NCBI GenBank assembly: GCA_040285745.1
Contig: JAUFOR010000008.1
Coordinates: 1,364,001 to 1,428,000, forward strand
Origin: Barthelona sp. PCE
Taxonomy: Eukaryota > Metamonada: BaSk clade
Reading direction: 5' to 3'
DNA: 64,000 bases
Below, one piece after another: positions 48,102-56,093 of the stretch; the first letter of the stretch is position 1, and the number at the start of each line of letters is the position of its first letter. The translations under genes were made by a program, and so were the position numbers. Below the pieces are notes generated by a model. The model was given only the letters and a program-made list of their open reading frames with translations, did not search any database and had not been told where the DNA came from.

Positions 48102-48771
48102 AAACTGATTGCACAAAATTGCTCTTTTGATTGTTCTTAATCACATTTGTTTTTCTACTCTCTCCAACACTAGTATGTTTTGTATCTTCAGTAATGTATC
48201 CATGTATGTGCTCTAAGGCAGTGCTTGGAGAATTGGACACAGGTAGCCAAGAATGAGTTTGAGCATTATGATGAAAAAAGATTAATTTGTTTTCTTTTGA
48301 AATTAGTTTTTCAACTTTCAACATATTATTATCATCATATGTGAGTTCATATATCCTCCTCGCGATTGCTTCATCGTCTTCTTCCTTTGATATTCTTAAA
48401 CGGTTCTTTTTATGTCGTGTGTTATACAGTAAATTCCCAATAAACTGAAAACTGTGATCACCTTGTAATTCAGGTGTTTCTGTAGCGTTATTCTTCCGCA
48501 AAAGATATAATATAGTTGTTGGTATCATTATTTTTGAAAAAATTGATGGATTGTGCAAAGAACCATTATACGCAAAAATATTCGCTTGTTGCTTGATAAT
48601 TGGCAGTGAAGACCGTGTTTTGATACGTGGAATGTGTGCATTAATGCGAGCAATGAGCGGTGACGTCACCCTATTGCAGCAAACTGCAATTGTTGTGTTT
48701 TCCAATAACTGACGTCCATTTGCCTTCAAAGCGTACCCGAGAGACTTCCAAAATTTGCCCTTCGTTGTCAT
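48076..48771 (-). CDS. Small basic protein of unknown function
   Basis: 231 residues if started at the first in-frame ATG, 48771 (MTTKGKFWKSLGYALKANGR); the frame continues 18 codons upstream to a TTG and then to an in-frame TAA. The sequence is basic, rich in Asn, Lys and Ile, with no membrane helix, signal peptide or recognised motif. A GTAAGT sits just upstream of the ATG (48779-48784), so a 5' exon cannot be excluded. It is head to head with the WD40 gene (79 bases between starts) and convergent with the acidic protein. Confidence 0.5.
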   Translation of the reverse strand: MTTKGKFWKSLGYALKANGRQLLENTTIAVCCNRVTSPLIARINAHIPRIKTRSSLPIIKQQANIFAYNGSLHNPSIFSKIMIPTTILYLLRKNNATETPELQGDHSFQFIGNLLYNTRHKKNRLRISKEEDDEAIARRIYELTYDDNNMLKVEKLISKENKLIFFHHNAQTHSWLPVSNSPSTALEHIHGYITEDTKHTSVGESRKTNVIKNNQKSNFVQSVSTFPWKKL

Positions 48772-48850
48772 TACAATACTTACTTCATCAAAATGATCAG
48801 AAAAGAGTTGTTTTACGATTTGCAACTTCTTTGTAATTTAAGTTTCATTG

Positions 48851-50200
48851 ATGTTTGAGGATTCAGACCCTATAGCGGTCGAATTCCGATCAAATCTTCG
48901 GGCAACCGACACATCTGCTTCCGATATGCAAACCGATATAATTCACTCAAATAACGTGCTCACACAATGTGAATTTGAGGATAAGGGAATACAAACAGAG
49001 TACGCGGAGCCAATTAACACTACTGCGATTGATAATTATCGCTTCCAAAGTTTGGATGTTATTCATAACATTTTACGACAAGAAAAGGACCCATTGTACG
49101 CAAATTACAGGGCTAATTGGGCACCATACATTGCTTCTTTCAGTTTCACGTCTATAACTCGTCTTTTTGAAGATTTAGACGTTTTAGATTTCGCTACTTC
49201 ACATAACCGACAACGTATTGCGTTAATAAGCGGGGTTTGTGAACACGACGGGTGGTGTTCACATGCTGGAAAACTAGTTATCGTTAGTTCACTATCGTAT
49301 GAGGTCATAAAAGTGGTGGATTTCAGTTGTTGTCTTCTTAGTGTGACATTTCACCCTTTGAATCCAAATATCGTTGTGGTGGGAACATACGAAGGCGATA
49401 TAACTGTAATTGATACATTATCTGAGAATTACATTATTGCAACAACTTCTACAGAGGTTGTTGGTGCGAGAAAACCGGTTGTGTGTTTGCGCTATATCTT
49501 CACTGGAAAGATGTGTTACCTCTTTGCACTCGCGGCAGACGGAAAATTAACGTTATGGGAGCTCGTTGAGCAGAAATTAACGGCTAGAATGTGCTTTTAT
49601 ACACTACCTACTTCAAAACACTCTTTCTCAACAAATTTCGGCTCTTTCATACCTACAACGTTTGACTTCCTTCATAACTCATCTAATATCATTACAACAG
49701 ACGTTCGTGGTCGTTTGCTGAAGTGCAAAACTTCAATCAAATTTGATCCGACCCGTCTGAAGAGCGTAAAGGCAGGCAACCAAATATATACCGGACTGGA
49801 CTCTGTTGGACGTGTACTGCAACATACAGAGTTTTCTAATGCCTTTTGGGCGTATTCTGATCAAGAAATCCATCTTTACAAGATTTCAACTCGCAATCCT
49901 CTCTTTTCGTTCTATCCCAGTGAACAGGTGATCTGTGTTACACAGAGCCTGCATAATCCAGGCCTGGTATTCTTCTCATGTTCGGATTGTACGATAAGGT
50001 GTGTGGATTTCTCAAGGAAAACGAAACATGACATATTGTATACCTTTCTTCACCCTGTAACTCTTCTTTTCTTCAACCCAAACAACAGAAACGTGTTGAT
50101 TTGTGTGACTGCTGATCGTGAGATGCACTATAGCCTTATACCGTCTAGCTTTAGTACACAGATGGATAGTGGCCAGGATTTTGTCGATAATTTCTTATGA
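48851..50200 (+). CDS. WD40 protein resembling a dynein intermediate chain (WDR60/WDR34-like)
   Basis: 449 residues from ATG 48851. The N-terminal 60 residues carry two QT motifs, DMQTD (25-29) and KGIQTE (45-50), of the kind bound by dynein light chain LC8. The rest forms WD40-like beta-propeller blades; one blade reads CCLLSVTFHPLNPNIVVVGT followed by YEGDITVIDT, matching the F-x-P-x-x-P-x-x-L/V-x-x-G-T-x-x-G-x-V pattern of dynein intermediate chains. An N-terminal light-chain-binding segment plus propeller suits an intermediate chain of cytoplasmic or intraflagellar dynein, fitting the roadblock gene in this window. The blades are degenerate, so another WD40 family is possible. Confidence 0.55.
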   Translation: MFEDSDPIAVEFRSNLRATDTSASDMQTDIIHSNNVLTQCEFEDKGIQTEYAEPINTTAIDNYRFQSLDVIHNILRQEKDPLYANYRANWAPYIASFSFTSITRLFEDLDVLDFATSHNRQRIALISGVCEHDGWCSHAGKLVIVSSLSYEVIKVVDFSCCLLSVTFHPLNPNIVVVGTYEGDITVIDTLSENYIIATTSTEVVGARKPVVCLRYIFTGKMCYLFALAADGKLTLWELVEQKLTARMCFYTLPTSKHSFSTNFGSFIPTTFDFLHNSSNIITTDVRGRLLKCKTSIKFDPTRLKSVKAGNQIYTGLDSVGRVLQHTEFSNAFWAYSDQEIHLYKISTRNPLFSFYPSEQVICVTQSLHNPGLVFFSCSDCTIRCVDFSRKTKHDILYTFLHPVTLLFFNPNNRNVLICVTADREMHYSLIPSSFSTQMDSGQDFVDNFL

Positions 50201-50536
50201 TATAGATGCATCTTTCGCTTCCAAACAGTAAACAATGTATTGAACAGCAAAAAAATGCAATTTGCAAGAAATGATACATGCTTTGTTTTATCTTATTTTA
50301 GACTTTAAAAGTGGTTCCATTTTGACGATAATTGTTATTATTTAGCTTCTTAGGTGGCTAAGATCAAACAATGAGAATAAAAAAATCCCCTGGAAGAAGT
50401 TTTACTGACAAAATCTCTACTTCCTTATACGGTTTTATTGTGGACGAAACACACGTTACTATATTTCAAATATGTTGATTCTCTACTATTGAAGAAAATT
50501 TTGTATAAATTTTTTTACCCATTATAAAGCTTTATA
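50201..50536. other. Intergenic region upstream of the pseudokinase gene
   Basis: 336 bases, AT-rich. A short inverted pair ttagc...gctaa around 50342-50361 is the only visible symmetry and is too small to interpret. No RNA gene or ORF is seen. Confidence 0.35.
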
Positions 50537-51973
50537 ATGAACGCCTTTGCTGAAGATGTTGCAATAACAATCGGAAACCCGCTCTACATTTGTGTTAACG
50601 GAGACGAATTAAATTTCTTTGTTTTTGAAGAATTCGGTGAGCCTCCACGTCAATTGAATCGGATACACAACAATTGCATCACATATGGCCCCATAAGAGC
50701 CGAGTTTTTTGTTGGAAATGGGAGAATTACAAGAATTGAAGTTTACTCTGATGGATTTTCGCAAATCCTTCATTTTTCAGGTAAATTTGAGTTCGTAGCA
50801 TTTCCCATGCTTTCTGGCTTGTGCATCTTCAATGGAGTGAAAACTTTTGAGATTGGACATCTTGCACGCGATGAGCAAATAGCTGTGGCTCTCGAGTGCG
50901 TGGCGCATGTTGCCATGAGTGATTTCACTGAAATTGATCTCCATCCCTATCTTTGGGATACTTTTTGGGAGAATCTCTTTATCCCAAGAAACAGAAATTT
51001 TGACTGTTTGGGATGTTTCAGTGTAACTCGTGAAGACATCATATTAATCAGAAAGCGTTATCTAAAGCTGATATACCATCATTGTGATCTTATTTCTCAA
51101 GATCAAGCAACAGAAAGTATTTGCAGCATGATATCAAGGCTGGAAAGAGTTTTTTATAACAAGCACTTATTGCTTAACAATGTGTTGGGTAATGGACATG
51201 ACTTCGATGAAGTTTTTGCAATGGGCAAAGATTTGTTTGAAAAATTTTTTTCAAAGTACTTTGAAAATAGGGAAGCTGAATATTTTTCAGCCGTTCTACG
51301 CCTTTTAACCCCAGTGGAATGTATTGAAGTTAGACCTATTAATCACACAAATGTAGAAATGGACAATATTGAAGATATTGAAGGTTCAAGACGATATTCT
51401 TTTCGTTTTGAAGACCTTTATCCTTATGGTCAACAGTTCCTTGAACAACAGGCAAAAATCCATCACCTGGAGCACCTTTTTAATACAGGTTTTGATTTCA
51501 CCCCAAACATTCAGAGTTTGCAGTTAATTGTTGATGGGTGGCGCCTGCACAGCGTATGTATAGACCATATTCGACCAGACTTCTCATTGGACATTTTTAA
51601 CTTTAATCAAGATGTCGACCGAATGTGGAGTATAACCTTACTCACACAAATCCTCAGTATCATGAACACAATTCACAGAGAGGGGAAGTGTGTTGTCTTT
51701 CTGAAACACATTGGAATCTTTCAAGAGGAAAATCCCCTTCTTATCGGTTACTGTAGAGCTGGTTTTCCGTTGGCAGGCAATTATAACATGGATTATATTG
51801 CTCCTGAGTGCTGTATTGGCCACAATGTTACCCCGGCTGCAGATGTATTCATGATAGGGTGGCTTATCAGAAACCTGCTTCCTGGCATGCTGGAAGAAGT
51901 AGTAGACGCTTGTTTCGTAGAAGCTGCTGACAGACCAACTGTTGCTGAAATTGAAAAACGATTGAGGCCTTGA
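50537..51973 (+). CDS. Protein with a C-terminal pseudokinase-like domain
   Basis: 478 residues. The C-terminal 200 residues keep the outline of a protein kinase C-lobe: IHREGKCVVFLKHIGIF (about 378) occupies the place of the HRDxKxxN loop, YIAPECCIGHNVTPAADVFM (about 419) that of the APE/subdomain IX segment with the conserved D-V-F-x-x-G, and ADRPTVAEIEKRL (about 462) that of subdomain XI. The catalytic Asp of HRD, the downstream Asn and the DFG are not found, and no glycine loop or lysine is clear upstream. It is therefore likely inactive as a kinase and may be a scaffold or regulator. The N-terminal 290 residues are not recognised. Confidence 0.65.
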   Translation: MNAFAEDVAITIGNPLYICVNGDELNFFVFEEFGEPPRQLNRIHNNCITYGPIRAEFFVGNGRITRIEVYSDGFSQILHFSGKFEFVAFPMLSGLCIFNGVKTFEIGHLARDEQIAVALECVAHVAMSDFTEIDLHPYLWDTFWENLFIPRNRNFDCLGCFSVTREDIILIRKRYLKLIYHHCDLISQDQATESICSMISRLERVFYNKHLLLNNVLGNGHDFDEVFAMGKDLFEKFFSKYFENREAEYFSAVLRLLTPVECIEVRPINHTNVEMDNIEDIEGSRRYSFRFEDLYPYGQQFLEQQAKIHHLEHLFNTGFDFTPNIQSLQLIVDGWRLHSVCIDHIRPDFSLDIFNFNQDVDRMWSITLLTQILSIMNTIHREGKCVVFLKHIGIFQEENPLLIGYCRAGFPLAGNYNMDYIAPECCIGHNVTPAADVFMIGWLIRNLLPGMLEEVVDACFVEAADRPTVAEIEKRLRP

Positions 51974-52131
51974 TGACGCACCGTACACATGTGAAAAGCG
52001 AGTATTCATTTCAATTTTTCTAATCATATTATTTTCTCGATTAGACTCGTAATTTTATATTTTAAACACATTGTAAAGCGTTTTAGTACTAACCTGATGT
52101 AAAAAAAAACTAAAGTTCTTTATTAATCAAT

Positions 52132-53940
52132 CTATGTGCCCTGCATAATACTCTGTAACTGGGCTACAAACTCATCATCCACGCGGTACACGTCTCTTCC
52201 TGCGGCATTCTGTAGGATATACGCATGCGTACCATGGGGGACTTGATAGTAACGACGGCGACCAGCACCCTTGGGGTTATGCTGATGGCCGGATATAAAC
52301 ATGTGATCTTCACCGCTGGCGACGAAATCACGCACTAGGAATGGGCTGGCATCAAACGCTTCCAGTACAGGAGACCTGGGATCTGTCCAATCAGGGACAA
52401 AGACAACAAAACTAAGCGGTTCCTCGTCTGAGCTCTCTGCCAACCACTTATCAACGAGTTGTTGAGCAGCCAACATGGCCTCTTCGGTGTACGGTGGTCC
52501 AACCTCATACGAACCGGAGACTGGTTCAAAATCCATTGCTGTCGACCTGCACCCAAACCAATTATCAATGTCTGGAAACGCAGAGCAATAGCTTCTAAAG
52601 TACGTGTTTAGGGGAGAAGCGAATATCTCCTGGGAGACTTGAAAGTGCTCGTGTAAGAATTCAAAGACCGTTTCTGGGGCTGCTGCATGGAATCCTGCTC
52701 CGCTGAACGGTGATCCCTTCTGGCTTGATGCTGGGGTGCCGTACAGTGTCTCATAACGTCGCAACAAGCAGTACAGCGCGATTCTGAAAGCAGGGGCGTT
52801 CTTATCGATTGTAATTGGTTCCTTGTCCAATGCCTGACGCTTTCTGTTAACAACAAACGTGAAGAACTTGAGCAGCTTATCAAAATGGAATGAATTAATC
52901 AATAAATGGTCACTCTGAAACCCAATTTCGTAACAGGTCTTGTATTTTGATGGAAAGTAGTACGGGAGTGAGAACTTCTTCTTCTGACTGTCTAGCTCCA
53001 TCTGCAGCTGCCTGTACTCACTAATGACAGGTTCTTGGTCGACTCCTTCTTCAGCGGCTTTTTCGATCATCTCCAGATCAAGCTCCACGAAATCGTCATC
53101 AATGAAGAGCAGGTCAAAGTATCCCTTGAACGGGTTCTCAGTCTGGAAGCCCCTGATCTGCTCGATAACGTTGTTTGCTTGATAAGCGAGCTCTTCCAAC
53201 CTGTTGAAGTTATCAAAGTAATCAATGGCAAGCTTCTTTGAGAAGCTCTTTAACTCCAACGTCTTTGTCTTTAGGTTGATGTAAAGCTCCTCCTTGGACA
53301 GCAGGCTCTTGTTCATGAGCAGTGTTGTGTTGAGGTAGTTGCTGACATCGAAATCAATCATCTTCCACTCATTAATCAGCTCTTTAGACGTTATATTCTT
53401 GATGAAATTACGAATAGATGAGATGAAGTTGCGCAGCTGCTCCTCCAGATCATTGGGTTCGCTTGAATGAAACTTGACTCGCATAGGTGTGGATTCTATG
53501 ATTTCCCTCTTTAAAACATCTGTTGTGTATGCCGTTGACGGCGAAAACAGGATGGGGTCCTCGCCCTCTCCCTCCTCTAACTCACTTCGGAAACGGGTAA
53601 GTTGGCTGAAAAGCCACCTGTTAAATGCTTCTTTTGGTGGCCTGGAGAGACCCAGCTCGTGGCACAGTTGTCCAAAGAAACTGCGCAGCTCGCTCATCTT
53701 CTGAAATCTGTAATACTCGAGAAGTGGATTCGGTGCAATAAGCTCGATATCGTCGCTTTCGTTGCGTACCTTGCAGAACATCTCAACTGGAGTGTCAAAA
53801 TCAACCTTGGCTGATGGTTGTCCCTCTGAACGTCGATAGTACGTTTTTTTATCAGTCATCTGTGGTCCACTGATGTTCCTCTGCGGCTGGTAGCTACTAG
53901 GACCGCCGCCGACCCCCGAGTGCTGTTGGTAAGAACTCAT
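52132..53940 (-). CDS. PCIF1: PCIF1/CAPAM-family mRNA cap adenosine N6-methyltransferase homologue with GPPY in place of NPPF
   Basis: 602 residues. The C-terminal half follows the PCIF1 methyltransferase core: YCSAFPDIDNWFGCRSTAMD, FEPVSGSYEVGPPYTEEAML, then PLSFVVFVPDWTDPRSP and a late YQVPHGTHAYILQN block. Human PCIF1 writes a cap-adjacent m6Am using the catalytic NPPF motif; here the four residues at 481-484 are G-P-P-Y. The N-terminal helical domain (about 80-330) is present, but no WW domain precedes it, only about 30 residues of Ser/Gly/Gln-rich sequence, so binding to the phosphorylated polymerase II tail by that route is not expected. Family membership is strong; catalytic competence is uncertain. 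Confidence 0.85.
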   Translation of the reverse strand: MSSYQQHSGVGGGPSSYQPQRNISGPQMTDKKTYYRRSEGQPSAKVDFDTPVEMFCKVRNESDDIELIAPNPLLEYYRFQKMSELRSFFGQLCHELGLSRPPKEAFNRWLFSQLTRFRSELEEGEGEDPILFSPSTAYTTDVLKREIIESTPMRVKFHSSEPNDLEEQLRNFISSIRNFIKNITSKELINEWKMIDFDVSNYLNTTLLMNKSLLSKEELYINLKTKTLELKSFSKKLAIDYFDNFNRLEELAYQANNVIEQIRGFQTENPFKGYFDLLFIDDDFVELDLEMIEKAAEEGVDQEPVISEYRQLQMELDSQKKKFSLPYYFPSKYKTCYEIGFQSDHLLINSFHFDKLLKFFTFVVNRKRQALDKEPITIDKNAPAFRIALYCLLRRYETLYGTPASSQKGSPFSGAGFHAAAPETVFEFLHEHFQVSQEIFASPLNTYFRSYCSAFPDIDNWFGCRSTAMDFEPVSGSYEVGPPYTEEAMLAAQQLVDKWLAESSDEEPLSFVVFVPDWTDPRSPVLEAFDASPFLVRDFVASGEDHMFISGHQHNPKGAGRRRYYQVPHGTHAYILQNAAGRDVYRVDDEFVAQLQSIMQGT

Positions 53941-54217
53941 AATAGCGTTGAAAGGGTAGTAAATGGACTTGTGGACAATGATTTGATATTCATACTGTGG
54001 ATGCTCTTATAGCACACAATATCCCACATTTTATCCCTTTTCAAAGATAGTTAATGACAGATGTTTTACAACTGAAGTGCACAGCCAGGGTTTCAACTGC
54101 TTCTTATATATGGTCTTAAACACTGGAATAAACATAATTATGGGGGAAAATGACTATATATCACCACAATGTTTGAAAAGAAATGACAACACCATTAAGA
54201 CAATTCTACCCTATTTC

Positions 54218-54712
54218 ATGAATATTTACATTACAGGTACACCTGGTGTGGGAAAAACCACGCTCGCCGAGCTTGTTGCTGAGAATACAGGTCTAGAACT
54301 CCTCAGCATAAAGGAGGCAATTTTCGAAAACAAACTCTACGATTCATACGACTCAGAAGCAGACACATACGATGTTGATGATGAGGTTTTATTCGAGTTC
54401 TTCAATGATAAACTAGAGGAAAGAAAATACATAATGGATCATCATTCCTGCTTCCTTGATCCTGACTTCCTGGACATTGTAGTTGTTCTACGCACTGAGC
54501 ATGACATTCTTGGGAAGCGCTTGCAAGCCCGAAACTATCCACACTCAAAAGTAATTGAGAACCTGGAAGCTGAGATGTTTGATGTTTGTCAGGAGGAAGC
54601 TGAGGATATATACGAGGGTTCAAACACCAAGGTCGTCGTCCTGCAGTCCAACAATGATGAAGATATGGACAATAACGTTGAAATCATCTGTAACATGCTC
54701 ATAGATCAGTGA
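54218..54712 (+). CDS. AK6: Adenylate kinase isoenzyme 6 (Fap7/hCINAP)
   Basis: 164 residues from ATG 54218, chosen because MNIYITGTPGVGKTTLAELV aligns with the family N-terminus; upstream in-frame ATGs at 54110 and 54140 would add unrelated residues. The P-loop GTPGVGKTT is intact. The AK6-typical core is VLFEFFNDKLEERKYIMDHH, then SCFLDPDFLDIVVVLRTE, RLQARNYPHSKVIENLEAEM and DVCQEEA. AK6/Fap7 acts in the nucleus and cytosol in the last steps of 40S ribosomal subunit maturation and has adenylate kinase and ATPase activity. The 3' end overlaps the convergent RING gene by 14 bases. Confidence 0.93.
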   Translation: MNIYITGTPGVGKTTLAELVAENTGLELLSIKEAIFENKLYDSYDSEADTYDVDDEVLFEFFNDKLEERKYIMDHHSCFLDPDFLDIVVVLRTEHDILGKRLQARNYPHSKVIENLEAEMFDVCQEEAEDIYEGSNTKVVVLQSNNDEDMDNNVEIICNMLIDQ

Positions 54713-55484
54713 CCTCATCCAGTCTTAGAAGACCCTCAATTGCATGCCTGCACATCGGGCATGATCTGCTGCGGTGTCTGAGCTGCTCTGCACACCCCTG
54801 GCACAAACAAAAGTGACGACACGGAAGCACTGCTATCTCTACTGGATTTGTGAAACATATACAGCATTTGGAACTGCTCTCGTTGACGTTACCGTAGATG
54901 TCCTTCAAAACATAGAACTGATTCCCTGAATAAAAATATTGACCAACAACCTCAGCGCTGGTATCTGCAAATTTGAATACTGTATATTCTTTTTGGCTTC
55001 CATCTGCTGTTTTTAAAACTATAGCAAATGGAAAAACAGGTCTTTCTAATCCTCTAATCTCCGCCAACAGCGAATGTGATAGTCTAACATCAAAGCTGTC
55101 CTTTTCAGAAGATGAATCAACAGAAAATGAGGTCAGCTGTTCACCATCAAGCTGAGAATCGGTCACCTTCACATGATGCAATACTTCTACAATGAATTCC
55201 TCATCAGCCTGGAAAGGACACACAATGACGATCTGATCAGGCTCTGATCTGATTGTTATGTCCAAATAATTGAGCATGATGCGCCTTACGAGCTTCCTGA
55301 CTGGTTGAACGACAGGAGGAGGACAGTCAGGTAAAACTGAGCCCATTTCTGGCGCTGGTTCTCTCAGTTGGTTACGTACGCCCTCCAGCACCAACCGTTG
55401 AAAGATGTTTGGACGGAAGGGAACTCGTTCGCCATTGCGCTCCACGTAATAAGTTCTTTGAGGTATACTACTATTTAATCCCAT
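54699..55484 (-). CDS. MGRN1/RNF157/LOG2-type RING E3 ubiquitin ligase
   Basis: 261 residues from ATG 55484 (MGLNSSIPQRTYYVERNGER). The frame runs 30 codons further upstream but only to a TTG, so ATG 55484 is the first usable start, and it creates an N-myristoylation signal (Gly2, Ser6). A beta-rich MGRN-type domain is followed by a C-terminal C3HC4 RING: CCICFTNPVEIAVLPCRHFC, LCQGCAEQLRHRSRSCPMCR. The LPCRHFCLCQGCA stretch is characteristic of MGRN1/RNF157 and plant LOG2 proteins, which are myristoylated E3 ligases acting on membrane proteins and endosomal trafficking. Substrates are unknown. Confidence 0.88.
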   Translation of the reverse strand: MGLNSSIPQRTYYVERNGERVPFRPNIFQRLVLEGVRNQLREPAPEMGSVLPDCPPPVVQPVRKLVRRIMLNYLDITIRSEPDQIVIVCPFQADEEFIVEVLHHVKVTDSQLDGEQLTSFSVDSSSEKDSFDVRLSHSLLAEIRGLERPVFPFAIVLKTADGSQKEYTVFKFADTSAEVVGQYFYSGNQFYVLKDIYGNVNESSSKCCICFTNPVEIAVLPCRHFCLCQGCAEQLRHRSRSCPMCRHAIEGLLRLDEVTDL

Positions 55485-56093
55485 GATAAGCTGTTCTCTG
55501 AAGATCTGGTAGATGAACAATACAATGGAGCGGATAAAAACTCCAACAACAAGAAAGAAAGTGATAATTTCCAAAACAACATAAGCAAATTTACATCTTT
55601 TCAGAGAGTGTTCTCCTTTGATACTCAGCTACCTTAAGATTATGTGGATAATATTTACTCCAGAAATATAGAATGTAAAAGGGAAAGATGATACTCCTCT
55701 TCCTTCGCAAAATGTTGCAAGTTTCCTCCCAATTCGTGCACTTAAATAGGATTGGTGAGCTCCCCCGGAAGATGGTTTTGTGCACATAACCATCCTACCA
55801 CAATTTTTTGTATATGATGGAAAAGAGAAAGATAGTTAAATCTATCGCTTGCAATATATCCTATATAGAATAGTATGTACTTTTCTTAGGCTGCTAACTG
55901 CGTATTAAATCAACCTGTAAGATCATTTTATGCAGGTTTCTTAAAGTGTAAGCTTCTCTCTGTTATAAACTATTTTGCTCAACTTACAGATATATCCAAC
56001 ACGAAGAGCACCCAATAAAGCATTGAGACAGAATTTTTTCGTTTTTGCATTTTTTCCTCTCAAGCACAGGGCATACCAAAAGAGACTTCAGCA
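55485..56093. other. Divergent region between the RING gene and the ASNSD1-like gene
   Basis: 609 bases. It includes a possible split micro-ORF on the minus strand (55591-55793, listed separately). The remainder (55794-56093) has no tRNA boxes and no ORF with a convincing start. It must carry both promoters. Confidence 0.4.
55591..55793 (-). CDS. Possible 46-residue protein gene with one intron (hypothetical)
   Basis: Reading from ATG 55793, 33 codons (MVMCTKPSSGGAHQSYLSAR, then IGRKLATFCEGRG) reach GTATCA at 55694; an acceptor CTTAAG ends at 55633, and the next 14 codons read VAEYQRRTLSEKM and stop. The 62-nt intron would be phase 0, as in the three other introns, but the donor is GTATC rather than GTATG. 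The composition looks protein-like, yet no family is recognised. Unspliced, the last exon is open in another frame only from a GTG. Confidence 0.25.

Noticed and set aside
54077-54217. 47-residue N-terminal extension of AK6
   Set aside because: The AK6 family starts directly before the P-loop strand; ATG 54218 gives the expected start.
55485-55574. Hydrophobic N-terminal extension of the RING protein
   Set aside because: It begins with TTG, has no ATG, and would remove the myristoylation signal at MGLNSS.
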